Shown here one piece after another: positions 33,167-44,600 of a DNA stretch of 64,000 bases; within the stretch, counting starts at the first letter, position 1, and the number at the start of each line of letters is the position of its first letter. Location: the NCBI GenBank assembly GCA_023974075.1, contig CM043800.1, positions 42,754,008-42,818,007 of the forward strand. Reading direction: 5' to 3'. This DNA comes from Chaenocephalus aceratus (lineage: Eukaryota; Chordata; Actinopteri; Perciformes; Channichthyidae). Under the pieces are notes generated by a model. The model was not told the DNA's origin. It was given only the letters and a program-made list of their open reading frames with translations, and did not search any database. Position numbers and translations under genes: made by a program.

Positions 33167-34117
33167 CAATCAATCAATGTTTATTTATATAGCCCAATAT
33201 CACAAATGTTACATTTGTCTCAGTGGACTTCACAGTTTGTACAAAATATCAGTATGACAATACGACACCCTCTGTCCTTAGACCCTCACATCGTACAAGG
33301 AAAAACTTCCGAAGAAAATCCACAGTTTTAAAGGTAAAAATGGGAGAAACCTCAGGGAGAGCAACAGAGGAGGGATCCCTCTCCCAGGATGGACAGACAT
33401 GCAATAGATGCCGTGTGTAAATTGAAAAGATAATACATTTGCAACATAGGTAGTCCAAATGTTTGGAAATGCATGTGTGTATAATAAGAAGATGAATCCA
33501 CAAGGATATCCATCCAGGACCGATGATCCAGGACCACAGCCACGACTTAAGAACCAGGGCTCACGATGCAGGACACAGGACCGCAGGATCATCCATGACT
33601 CCGGATCCCGGCGTATATAGACACCAAAAAGAAAGACATTTGGGGAAGCTGGGTTAATCGGAACATGAGAGTACACAGGTACAGACAGACAGAGAGAAGG
33701 AAGAAGTAAGATGTCCCCCGACAAACTAAGCCTATATCAGCAAAACTAGGGGCTGAATCTAATCAGCCCTAACTATAAGCTTTATCAAAAAGGAAGGTCT
33801 TCAGCGCACTCTTAAAAACGGATAGGGTGTCTGCCGCCCGAACACAAACTGGAAGCTGATTCCACAAATGTGGAGCTTGATAAGAAAAGGCTCTGGCTCT
33901 CATTGTACTTTTAGAGACTCTAGGAACAACCAACAACCCTGCATTCTTGGAAAGCGATGCCCTAGTAGGACAGTAGGGTATAATGAGTTCTTTAAGCTAA
34001 GATGGCGCCTGCCCATTAAGGGCTTTGTAGGCGAGAAGAAGAATTTTAAATTATATCCTGTGTTCTATAGTATAGGGAACCAGTGTAAGGCAGCCAGAAC
34101 AGGAGTAATGTGGTCCA
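33167..34117 (-). mobile_element. L2-type LINE 3' end in unit B
   Basis: The same minus-strand insertion as 16576 in unit A, between TTCCCGTGTCC and TGTCCTGCC, giving a short apparent duplication (TGTCCT). It is longer at the 5' end than the A copy and uninterrupted. The minus strand encodes the L2 RT C-terminus near 33790-33950. Unit C has the empty site at about 56510-56520. Confidence 0.75.
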
Positions 34118-35370
34118 TGTCCTGCCTTTCACCTGCTGATCACCCACTGTTCATTTAAGGTGGACTCACCTTTACAAGGGACCAGCTAGTCTTAGTGTCT
34201 TAATGCTAACGTTTCGTAAAGTGATGGTAGACCAAGAACGTGCTGTTGGGTTGTGTGCTCTCTGCAGGACGGTGTCTGTACTCAAAGATTGTTGGTGAAA
34301 TGAGAGCTTCACTCTGTTTTTGTTGTCTAAACAACGCCAACAGAGCGATACGTCTTCTTTCCAGCAGATGGCATAAATGTTACATCATGCAGTTCAACGG
34401 TCATCCACATATTAGAGATTCAAAACAGCAATGTGTGAGATAAGGCTAGTAATTGACTATTTCAACATAATGTGAAGAGGTTACAGTCTTGAAGCCATGT
34501 CCAATATGTTTGTGTTTTGTTTGATTAAATCGACTGAAATGAGCATTCAATGACTAAATTATTCTGAATTACTGTCATTACATCATGGGTTTGCATTGCA
34601 ATATTAGAACGCATAAAACCCAACTTTATTTCTCCCAAGTTGCGGGTGTTCATTGTTTAGAAGTCTGCTGTGTTTCATCCAAGCTTCCACTGCGTGCTCC
34701 GATGATGCTGAAAGTATCTGTTGTATGCTTTACCTGCTCCAGTAACACAAGTGTAATTCACTGGACAGAGACAAGAGATAGTGGATGGATCCAGAGGAGA
34801 ACCAGAAGATAGTCCGCATAGAGCCTTCAGGCTCTGAAAATGATCAGGGATAGAGCTAGAAAAAAACTCCAAAAACCTGAATAGAGATAGAAGATAGCAA
34901 AGCCAAGAAAGACCCAGACAGGAAGGAGCCAAAAGAGTTTGTATTTTTTAATATACAAGCTCTTCTCTTAAGATATTAGAACTTCCTATCTCAACATGTA
35001 TCCTTTTATGCATTAAAAAAAACCTTAAATGTTTGCGGCCAATTATTGAGATTGTTCCACAGCTTTATCTTAAATATTTAGACTGTTGTCTTTACATATA
35101 GATGACATAGGATGAACAGCACGATCCACTCTGCTGGATTCTGCCCAAATCGGCTCCAAATGCATGCAAACATCTCGCTGTATCCAAACTCCTGCAGTTG
35201 TATTGTTCTGGATTCATAGTGACGTGTATTAGATGGTCTGCACTCTTATTGTTATGTATTTAATATAAAGTCAAATACCCATGAAGTCAGAAAAGAAAAG
35301 AGTCACTTAAGGAAAAAGGTTCTGAACCAGTGAGAGTTATGAGGGGCCGTACGAGACAATATTCAGAAAT
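34118..35370. other. 3' flank of ZNF unit B
   Basis: 34118-34975 is closely similar to 56512-57233 plus 61766-61898 beyond unit C, so the duplicated block extends at least this far. No ORF is supported. 34836-34850 preserves the target site of the 57-61.7 kb LINE, and 34967-34974 the TTAA target of the element at 61899. After 34975 nothing is recognised. Confidence 0.55.
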
Positions 35371-35406
35371 ACCGTTCACACACACACATGTGAAACGCAC
35401 TCACAC

Positions 35407-35575
35407 GATTTCAGTATGTTGTGAGAGAGAGATTTCAGTGTGTTGTGAGAGAGGGATTTCAGTATGTTGAGAGAGAGGGATTTCAGTATGTTGTGAGAGA
35501 GAGATTTCAGTATGTTGTGAGAGAGGGATTTCAGTATGTTGTGAGAGAGAGATTTCAGTATGTTGTGTGAGAGTC
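35407..35575. repeat. 24-bp minisatellite
   Basis: About seven tandem copies of a unit built on GATTTCAGTATGTTGTGAGA plus GAGA/GAGG. The minus-strand SHNILKSL reading is a product of the repeat, not a protein. Confidence 0.85.
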
Positions 35576-35619
35576 CACATACCTCCAGCTCTTTGTCGGT
35601 CAGGGTCTGAATCTCAGCT

Positions 35620-36290
35620 ATTCTTGTGCCAACAAACACCTTGTAACGGCAAGAGTTGGATGTTATCCATGATGATCCATGATGATCCTGCACCAGTATC
35701 TTTGAACGGGTAGTGAAAGGGATCAGATAGCCTAAGGGGTCGCAACAGGGGTTTGTCCTCATTCAAAAGGCGTACCTGATGGAACATAGCCTTTATGTCT
35801 CCGCAGATGGCAATGGCATGTTGCCGGAATCTGAGGAGTACTCCAATGAGTGAGGGACCAAGTGTTGGGCCAGGCAGAAGACATTTGTTCAGGGTTTGTC
35901 CCATGTATTCGAAAGAGCAATCGAATACAATCCTGTGTTTGTTGTTGTGTTCAACTATGTGATGTGGAAAATACCAGGTTTCCTGTGGATGCTCAGCCTG
36001 CTCGTTGGGGATCCTTTGAACATAGCCAAGCTCTGTGAGTTTATTCAGTTCCTCCTGGTATTTCTCATAAAGTTGTGAGTCTTTGGACAAGCGTCTTTCT
36101 GTGGCACAGAGACGAGGCAGAACGCCTTCCTTGGGGGCTTGAAAGGCAGGCATATTGGGAATTCTCAGCAGGGGAGTGGCATAGCGCATTTCACCATCTA
36201 TTTCTACTCTTTCTGTCTTGGAATGAAGAAGAGCGAGAGCCATCTTGTCCTGTTTCGACCTTGTGGCTGTCTTTTCATTTGCATAGGGCA
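35620..36290 (-). pseudogene. BEL/Pao pol fragment: reverse transcriptase N-terminal part
   Basis: The minus strand reads KTATRSKQDKMALALLHSKTE, MRYATPLLRIPNMPAFQ, ERRLSKDSQLYEKYQEELNK, TWYFPHHIVEHNNKHRIVFDCS, NKCLLPGPTLGPSLIGVLLRFRQ and CGDIKAMFHQVRL (the first catalytic Asp block). It then jumps by deletion to a later pol segment (VFVGTRIAEIQTLTD) near 35640. The YxDD catalytic pair is therefore missing. Orientation is opposite to the integrase immediately to the right. Confidence 0.75.
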
Positions 36291-36294
36291 ACCA

Positions 36295-36797
36295 ACCAAC
36301 CAACCACAGAAACAGTCCTTCCCACCGTCCTGATCGAAGTGGAAGGTATTCTGAATTCAAAACCCCTCGGATATGTCTCTTCTGACCTTGCTGATCCAGA
36401 CCCAGTTACACCAAATATGCTGTTGATGGGGCGGCCCGACTCCTCTCTTCCTCAGGCAATCTACTGTGACAGTGAGCTCCTGGGCAGGAGGAAGTGGCGT
36501 CACAGTCAGATCATAGATGATAATTTCTGGACAGCCTTCATTCGCCATTACCTTCCGTATCTTCAACCCAGTCAAAAATGGAAGACAAATAAGGAGAACC
36601 TGGATTCTTGGAAGGTTGTGTTGGTGGCTGACCCCCAATATCCTCAAGCATCATGGCCTATTGGAAGGATAAGTGAAACCTACCCTGGAAAAGATGGAAA
36701 CGTCCGCAGTGCTAAGGTCATTATTCAAGGTCGGGAATATGTAAGACCTGTTTCAAGATTAATCCCGCTCCCTGAATTCACGGAAGACACCGATTAA
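36295..36797 (+). pseudogene. BEL/Pao integrase C-terminal domain (+)
   Basis: Plus-strand reading from VLIEVEGILNSKPLGYVSSD through TPNMLLMGR and GRRKWRHSQIIDDNFW, then WKVVLVADPQYPQASWPIGR and a stop at 36797. This is the 3' end of BEL pol and leads directly into the LTR. The junction with minus-strand RT lies in a CAAC repeat at about 36286-36305. Confidence 0.8.
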
Positions 36798-36827
36798 ACG
36801 TATTTGCTGCACAAATACGGGGGCGGC

Positions 36828-37295
36828 TGTTAGAAATTGCATGTGTGTAACCCTCCTGTCCACAAGAGGCACTGTGTAGGGAAGCAGGTAGAACTTCCTC
36901 ACAGGCTATAAATAGAGGCCTGGATGAGGACTTCCTCCTCTTTGTCCTCAAACACCCACACCAGGACTGAGTGTTTGGTAGTTGTTCGCCATGTGTCTTT
37001 TGATTTACCAATGTAAGTAGAATCCTCTTTGTAATTTTGATGTTTGCACTTGAGTAACCTCAATGGTATTGAACACATTTGTTGTTCAATGTTGTAATGA
37101 ATATAATTTAGTTCGAATTTGATTGAAGTATTATTTTAATGTGCAAATGCTGTAATCAGTTTGTTTCACCTTTCTACTAGAACCATTGGCAACAGCTACC
37201 ATCCCACCAACATACCCTGATAAAATAAAACAAAGAAGTTTAAACTCCTGTCTCCTGGTGGTTTGTGGCTCCAGTTTGAACATTCATCTCCAACA
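36828..37295 (+). mobile_element. BEL/Pao 3' LTR with TATA box
   Basis: The LTR begins TGTTAGAAAT directly after the purine-rich ACGGGGGCGGC. It has a TATA motif (CTATAAATAG, 36906-36915) and an AATAAA signal (37224-37229), and a plausible end at CTCCAACA (37295). The order of promoter then polyA signal fits U3-R-U5. The 5' LTR and gag are not in the window. Confidence 0.65.
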
Positions 37296-37554
37296 GAAGT
37301 GCTACACACTGCATTTCATATATTGGCCGATAGGCGATGGCTGCAGAAAGGAGCAATTTCCATAGACCCCCATGTTAAAATGCCCAACTTTACAGCAGAA
37401 AAAAACATGTTTCTACCCCTGGCTCCATACATTTTATTATGGATATAGTTAGATTCCACCTTCATGATTATGGATCTGTGAGTGAATTGTTTTCTAACAC
37501 AACCCTTTTATTTATATTAGGTCTTAAAGGTTTTGCATACATTAGGGCTTGGTC
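37296..37554. other. No gene seen
   Basis: Short AT-rich stretch beyond the BEL LTR, without supported features. Confidence 0.3.
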
Positions 37555-37735
37555 ACATTGAGTGACGGCCAGAGATGTTCACAAGTCTTTTTTTGCAAGT
37601 CCAAGTCAAGTCTCAAGTCTTTGGTCACGAGTCCAAGTCAAGTCTCAAGTCTTTGTGGGGTGAGACTTGATCAAGTCTCAAGTCTTTGGTCACAAGTCCA
37701 AGTCAAGTCTCAAGTCTCTAAAAAAATAAAAGTCT
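37555..37735. repeat. CAAGTCTCAAGTCT repeat cluster
   Basis: Imperfect tandem copies of a unit near CAAGTCCAAGTCAAGTCTC followed by AAGTCTTTGGTCAC. The preceding CAGAGATGTTCACAAGTC looks like a DNA-transposon terminus, but no partner end was found. Confidence 0.6.
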
Positions 37736-39580
37736 CATGTCTCTTCTTTGTAATCAGCCTTCTATTGTCTGCTGCTTTCCAGTCTGTTAAGAATACTGCA
37801 CAGCTATATCTAAGAAATGCAAAGCATTTACTGTGTTATTATACACTGGGTCTCTAATGACATCTTTTAAGTCTACTATTAATAAACATATTCCTCTATC
37901 CTCTCACTCAAAGCCAGTGTCATGGTAACCTGATAAACCTGTAACATTAACGTTACGTGGTCAACAATAAACCTGTAACCTGCCTATAAACCCACAGATG
38001 TATTTATGTATGTAACTATGTATTTTTCTACGTTTAACGTTAGCCAGTAGATGGTGGCAGCGGAACGTAATGATTAACGTTACCGACCTTTTTTATGTCA
38101 TGTCAAGAGTTGGATGTCAACGCCACTCAACTCAAACAAGTGTGACAAGCAAACATTCACTCATCTTTTCAAATATTCAGTTACAAAGCTAGCAGCAAGC
38201 TAAGTTACTGCTCTGTCAAGTGACTGCTATTGCTAGCTTCTTGTCTCTCTGCTAGCTGCTCCGTGAAGCTACAGGGACTCTGCCTGCTCAGCTCATCCAG
38301 GGAACACAACTTGAAGCCGGCCGTGGTTGTTTGTTCTTCATGCTTATATATCGGACTATTGTGACTCGCTCTGCGGTTAAAACAGACGGTGCATGAATGC
38401 GGTTTTGCGGTAAGTGAAATTTGAGTCCTTTATTTATGTTAATGATTTTAATAAGCTACGCAATGAATGTTAAGGTTAGCGTGTAAGCGAGTGGTAGCTA
38501 CATCGGTGCTAACGATGCTAATCGTAGCCTCCAAGTTAAAATCATAGACTATAAAGGTTAAAACGAAATAGACAAGTGTTAAGCGTTAAGTGGGATAATA
38601 CTGACAAACGGCTTCTGTTTGAGGTTGATAAAATAAGGTCATCCTTGTAACTTAGAGAGATATTTTATTATGTAGGTAGGAACTGTATGCATCGCTAAGG
38701 TTAATTTAAATTGGCTATGCTAACCCTAACCCACACATTCCTTTACATTTACATTTTAATTTGCATTAAAGTATTTCGGGGGGCCTTCTAACATGTTTTT
38801 AAATATAACTACGGTTGTAGTCGAAGAGTTTGTAAATTAACATGAACCGAAGCTGTTGCCTGGCAACGCAATCGCACAACGTCACGTCCGTTAATTCCAC
38901 ATCCACACCTATGATCCACATGCATGGATTAACATCGATTGAATACATTAATGTAGCCTTTGTTTCTGCTCAAAGAGGTGTCGACCAGCTGGGGAAACAA
39001 GAACATCTGCATAATCGAGTGTGACTATTAAAAAATCCTCATTACGTCGGGGTAGCATTTGCTTGGCATTTCCGGTTATTTCTCCACTGGTTAACGTGGG
39101 TTAACAATACCGTATAGCTGTCACGTTTGAAGGGATGACATCGTGACATTTTCACGTCTTGGCGTGAGACCGGGTTGGATGAACCAGGTTAGTAAGCAGT
39201 ACAGTATATACGGTATGGAAGGAAAACAATGTTTAACATAGTCAGAACATCTGTGTATTTATTTGCCCACCCTTCTGCTCGACATCCGACCCTCACTTAT
39301 ATTTTTCCTCTGCAGTTTCTTCTCTGGTTTGAGGACTCGTCTCAGTGAGGTTTAATTTAATATAAATCCACTTATTGCAGACCAAAATGTTGCCTGAAGC
39401 TGCCGCGGGGATCAGACTGTGATATGAACCAGTTCCAGTTTGTTTGTGCAGATTAAAACGAGAGAAAGCCGGGGACAGAAACACACAATAATGAGCACAA
39501 AGATCTTTTAATAACAGCTGAAAAACTAACTGGAAATGAAACATGATAACAGAGACAAATGTCCCCACCAGGCACGTGCA
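37736..39580. other. No gene seen
   Basis: About 1.85 kb with no supported coding sequence. It contains many GCTAGC/AACGTT-like short palindromic words but no recognised element. Confidence 0.35.
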
Positions 39581-39582
39581 GC

Positions 39583-40168
39583 AGCACCTCCCACCTTACT
39601 GTCCCTTCAGACAGACAGGTAGCAGCACCTCCCACCTTATAGTCCCTTCAGACAGACAGGTAGCAGCACCTCCCACCTTACAGTCCCTTCAGACAGACAG
39701 GTAGCAGCACCTCCCACCTTATAGTCCCTTCAGACAGACAGGTAGCAGCACCTCCCACCTTATAGTCCCTTCAGACAGACAGGTAGCAGCACCTCCCACC
39801 TTACAGTCTGTTCAGACAGACAGGTAGCAGCACCTCCCACCTTACAGTCCCTTCAGACAGACAGGTAGCAGCACCTCCCACTTTACTGTCCCATCAGACA
39901 GACAGGTAGCAGCACCTCCCACCTTACAGTCCGTTCAGACAGACAGGTAGCAGCACCTCCCACTTTACTCTCCATTCAGACAGACAGGTAGCAGCACCTC
40001 CCACTTTACTGTCCCATCAGACAGACGGATAGCAGCACCTCCCACCTTACTGTCCCATCAGACAGACAGGTAGCAGCACCTCCCACTTTACAGTCCCTTC
40101 AGACAGACAGGTAGCAGCACCTCCCACTTTACAGTTCCTCCAGACAGACAGGTAGCAGCACCTCCCAC
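39583..40168. repeat. 41-bp minisatellite, about 14 copies
   Basis: Tandem unit of about 41 bp, CAGACAGACAGGTAGCAGCA followed by CCTCCCACCTTACAGTCCCTT, repeated roughly 14 times with a few substitutions per copy (CTTATAGT, CTTTACTGT variants). No spacer variation of the CRISPR kind is present. Confidence 0.92.
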
Positions 40169-40469
40169 CCATTATAACCTTCTGAATAACTTCTAAGGTG
40201 TAGCGGAGCTATGGCTGGAGATCCCCACTGTTGTTCCTTCTACCTCATGTAGTGTGTTGGCCTCAGTCATGTCCTGGTGGAAGACAAATCATTTCTTTAA
40301 AGGATAAGTTTTGTTTTACTCAGACCTCATTAAGACACAATTTGCTTATTTGACAATACTGGTACACTCCACTGTAGCACTACACTAATTAGCACAATGC
40401 ACCCAGAAAGTTGCTTGCGAAGAAGAAGACCTGGTTTGTTTTCACCTGTGGGTTTCACTAGCCTGGCTA

Positions 40470-42640
40470 ACAGATTGTAGGTTGTAGATTAAATTGAGTG
40501 AATGGTAATTATTATTGGTAATTATTTTTTTTAATTAATTGCGTTAAAATATTTAACGCATTTAACGCATGTGCAGAATGGCCCGCCCCATACGTGCCAC
40601 CAGTGGCAGCGCCAGGTTATGGCTGGGGTAGGCTACACCCATACCAAGAAATGGCTTAGCCCCACCATGAAAAATGATGTTAAAGTAAGCAAAATAAAGT
40701 CTGCCAACTCGCGCGGAGTAAATTGCACAGACAGCAGTTAGTAAGATTGATTTCAGTAGCCACGGTTTTGAAAACTTTTGTCACGTAGTGATCGTCTTCT
40801 CAATAGAACATCTTTGATAACGGCGTGGTGTTGTTGCAGGAAGTCCCGACGGAGAATACTTTTGCTGTAGTACAGGGCAGAGCCATATAATCAGTGGCGA
40901 CTGGTCATTAGGGGCAGGTGGGCACAGCCCCACTTAGTGTCAGCAGAAAGTATTAAAAATAATGATTACAAAAAAATGCAAAAAATAAATAAAAAAATAT
41001 ATAAAATATATTTTAAGATCATGTTTAATCATCTGATTCGTCTGTACATTGCTGTTTTAGTCTGTGTTCTTCTAATTAGTGTCTACAGTGTGTGCCTATT
41101 GAGCTGTTTAGAGCCATGTGGGACAAAACCCGATCCTGCCCCTCCCTCTCCCTGTTAAAGCAATGGTGACTGTAAAAACTACACTGCGCATGCTCAGAGT
41201 ATTGTCCTATTTAATGTGTGTGGCAAAAAAATAATGACCAGAGGGGCATAGAGCTGCCATCCCCACCATACGTCATCTCACATAATTCAGAGCTGATTGG
41301 CTGTAAGTATGTGTGCCGCGAAAAGTGTGGTGTGTGAAGAGGAGGAGAGAGAGCTGCAGTGAGGCGTCCTAAAACCCGGAAGTAAACTGCGCATGGCTTC
41401 CCTCGACCTAAAAGCAATGACATTTCTCCATAGGATTTTAGAAAATAGCTCAAAATAAGATCTGTGGGAAACAAACCTGTTAGATAAATGAATGTTTTGT
41501 TCAGCCGGATAATATCCACATGTCTACCCTACTTTTATAATTTTCGAATCATATATCTATTGATTAGATTAGATTTATGATAGACATTTGAAACTACAAG
41601 AAGATAAGGAGGACGTTTACAAAAAAGTAATAGAGATTTTTGTCCAGAGGGATAGACAAATGGACTTCATCTTCATGTCAAGGTAAGACTGCAATTTTAT
41701 TGAAAATGGGATCTTACTAAGAGAGAACAATTCAATATTTAAATGATAAAATTACATGTTTTGGGTATCCTTTTGTTGAACTGTCTGTTTAAAATTAATT
41801 GAAGCATCAGACAAAAAAAGCTTTTGAAAATAATATTATATTTTGATTTAGGTCAAAATATAATATTTGTAAACCTGAAGAGTCAGTGCCTCACCAGCCA
41901 TGAACCTCACTGCAGAAGCTTATATTTAGACATCTGAGTTTTTTGTGCCCCACCACTTTTGTACATATAGAAACGCCACTGCATATAATAGTAATAATAT
42001 GGCTCTGGTACAGGGATGCACATAACTGGTACGCAGGTTATGTGCGTAATCTGAAATGCGTACCGTCACTTGTGTCACAAAGCGCATTTGCGTACCGACG
42101 TACTTGTGAAGCTTTTCCAGAAGGCGGTTAGATCACCGGACGACAGAGTCGGTCTCCGTGTGCACATACAGGGCTGCTGTTAACGTCGGTCTGTACAACG
42201 GAACTGTGCCAAAACTACGCCAACCGGCTGCGGAGGGAGACTCCCCCCTTCACTGGAGAACTGCGCTAAAACAGCTGATCACAACGTTCACACTCTGTGG
42301 TCACGAAGTACTCCACTAGCCGCCCCCCTCTGTCGACTTCCCTGAAGTACTCCCCCGTTGATAGAAGTCAACACGTAATGAATTAAGACCCCACGGTTTG
42401 ATGATTGATAGGTGTGTGGGTTGTCTTTCATTTTGACACGCAGACAAATGTTATAATAAACATAGATACTGTATGTTAAATGGATATATCCGCCTTCTTT
42501 CATTTATCTTTCCATTCCCACAACAATATACATAAATAAATGGCATATTTTGGACATAGTTCGAATGGTGATTAATCATGATTAATGAATTTTTAAACTG
42601 TAATTAATCTGATTAAAATTTGTAATCGTTTGACAGCCCT
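40470..42640. mobile_element. Degraded hAT-like repeat carrying nested insertions
   Basis: The left part (AATTAATTGCGTTAAAATAT near 40538) and right end (TTTGACAGCCCTA at about 42628-42641) resemble a hAT-type repeat with TAGGGCTGTCAA termini. A segment beginning CAGGGATGCACATAACTGGT (about 42013) resembles another hAT terminus. Boundaries are uncertain. A well-defined hAT-like insertion sits inside at 40892-41981. Confidence 0.4.
40892..41981. mobile_element. hAT-like non-autonomous element with 8-bp TSD
   Basis: The left end CAGTGGCGACTGG and right end ...AACGCCACTG share an inverted CAGTGGCG and are flanked by CATATAAT on both sides (40884-40891 and 41982-41989). The 1090-bp interior has no supported ORF. 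The 8-bp duplication and CAGTG-type terminus fit hAT. Confidence 0.8.
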
Positions 42641-43768
42641 AATATATATATATAAAACAGACTTTTCAAAAGAGGAGAAGGTTGGAGAGAATAAACAGGT
42701 GTAATGCAAGGACACCACATGCTGGAGACTAATGAGCAAAGCATTAGGTCCTACTCCTGATTCATAATTCACCCTATGTAATGTAATATAAGCCCCACAG
42801 GTGGAGGATACTGCAGCCTGAGGAAGATAGAGCTGTCCTTAAGACTATTGCATTCGTATTTGAATGTGTCTCTGCAATCAGAAAAACACAAATCACAATT
42901 TTCAGTCTTGATAGACCATGTGAATTCTAACAAAACCAATTATAAATCAGGGTCAATATCAATTTCAGGAAGACAGCTATGTAAAATGTCTGGTAATTTG
43001 GTCTGGTATATCTGGTCCAGAGCCGTATAATAGAAGAGTTACGACAACGGAAGTCCAAAAACGGTTATCATCACGTGGTTCATGTAGACGAGGATTGTTC
43101 CCCGGAAGGTCATGGCGGGCAATGTGAATGCATTGATAACAGGAGATAGAACTACGATTTTTGGTAATTATTAGTGAATAAAGGTTTTGATTTGCAATAT
43201 GTATACAACAAATCGATATGTGTATGTATTTACATCAATATGTTTTAAAAAACAATATAATTTGCTAATATTAAGTGATAATATTAGGATTAGTGTGAAC
43301 AGCTAGTTTACATGTTACTAACAGTGCCTTGGTTAAAGAGCCTGTTGCTGTTTATTTATAGCTTTGAATTCTTTCAAACCAATATTATCTTCTTAAACTT
43401 GTATGGTAGTCAGGAGCATCACTTTCTAATGTTTATTGATACATTTAGAGGGAGGGGATCTAAAGTAATGCTTTACAATTCAGATTAGATTCATTTCTAC
43501 CATTTTCTTAAATTCATGGTAGTTTCAGTAATCCCCTGGTATCAAGTTATCTAAATGACTAATGTCATCTTTATGGCTTTCAGAAAGGACAGGAGAATAT
43601 CAAAGGACTAGCAGCAGCATGATGATGATGATGTTAAATGTGTTGTTTTAGGAACATCCATTGCAAATACATGGAATTCAATAAACATTGAATAGCATAT
43701 CATGCAGTTTGTCGGTGCCTTTTCCTCCGTGTTGTCCTGGTTTGCTGTGCTGCCTCCTAGTCGCCACC

Positions 43769-43824
43769 ATGGTTTGCTGTGCTGCCTCCTAGTCGCCACC
43801 ATGGTTTGCTGTGCTGCCTCCTAG
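43769..43824 (+). promoter_or_regulatory. Two upstream mini-ORFs in a 32-bp repeat ahead of the THAP start
   Basis: A 32-bp unit is tandemly repeated so that GCCACCATGG, a full Kozak context, occurs three times: ATGs at 43769, 43801 and 43833. The first two open the seven-codon frame MVCCAAS followed by TAG (43769-43792 and 43801-43824). The third continues as the THAP protein MVCCAAWGCSN. If transcribed, the first two would act as upstream ORFs. Confidence 0.6.
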
Positions 43825-43832
43825 TCGCCACC

Positions 43833-43961
43833 ATGGTTTGCTGTGCCGCCTGGGGATGCTCCAATCGCTCAGAGAAAGGAGTACGAATGTACGGCTTCCC
43901 CACTGACACAGAGCGGAGGAAGCAGGAGCAATTTCACGACCAACAGCAAACAAATATGTGA
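43833..43961 (+). pseudogene. THAP domain N-terminal exon of the P-like element
   Basis: The ATG at 43833 opens MVCCAAWGCSNRSEKGVRMYGFPTDTERRKQ, containing the first Cys pair of a THAP zinc finger. It then departs from the family pattern and stops at 43961 after 42 residues. The second half of the domain is found separately at about 44450-44600. Confidence 0.65.
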
Positions 43962-44439
43962 TTTATATACAAACACTGCATTTGCACTTTTTCACAAAAC
44001 GAAAACCGCACCATTGGGAAAGCTTAATGTTTTGTTTAATACAAAAAAACAGGGAAAGGCTTGAAAAACACAGAGTTGAGACTCAGGGTGCAGGGTGAGG
44101 GTCTCAGTGCAGGTATTCAGGCTCCATTTAATCCCCCTCTGGTTCTTGTGCTGAAAGAGGGAGTAACAGACAGGAGAAAGGGTTATACACACACAGCACA
44201 CCTATTGGATGGGGAGATAAGGTGTGGTCTCTGTTCTCAACTGAAGTTATGGAACTTTATTATTAACAAAGTATGACAAATGGCATCAGTAACAGATGTG
44301 ATATGAATTTCTATAAAGTTGTCTCACATTCTTGGTCATATTTTATATACAGTATGTAATGAGTATAACATGTCCAGTAAGTATAAAGGGTTTCCTAATA
44401 CTGTGTATTCAACCACTATGGAATATGTATGTGGGCAGA

Positions 44440-44600
44440 CAAAACTGAGTTGTTCTGTGTGTGAAGTAACCTCAAGTCACTCGTTTGTCAAGACAAAAAA
44501 CGGCATGACTAGGCTGAGAGCAGAGGCTATACCCACCATCTTCGTGCATCGCCCTGTGGTCAAAAAGAGAAGGGCCCCTGTATCGACAAAGCCCATAGCT
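44440..44600 (+). pseudogene. THAP domain C-terminal part of the P-like element
   Basis: The plus-strand reading SVCEVTSSHSFVKTKNGMTRL then RAEAIPTIF matches the end of a THAP domain (AVPTIF-type box) and a basic tail (KKRRAP). The C-x2-H pair is damaged: the expected His after CEV reads Thr. It is probably a second exon of the same gene; the middle of the domain is missing. Confidence 0.5.

Noticed and set aside
35376..35762. Minus-strand ORF with SHNILKSL repeats
   Set aside because: It is the 24-bp minisatellite read as protein and joined by chance to BEL relic sequence.
36828..37295. Host promoter suggested by the CTATAAATAG box
   Set aside because: It lies in the U3 part of a BEL LTR next to its purine tract, so it is the retrotransposon's promoter.
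39583..40168. CRISPR-like direct repeats
   Set aside because: There are no variable spacers; repeats are contiguous 41-bp units in a fish genome.
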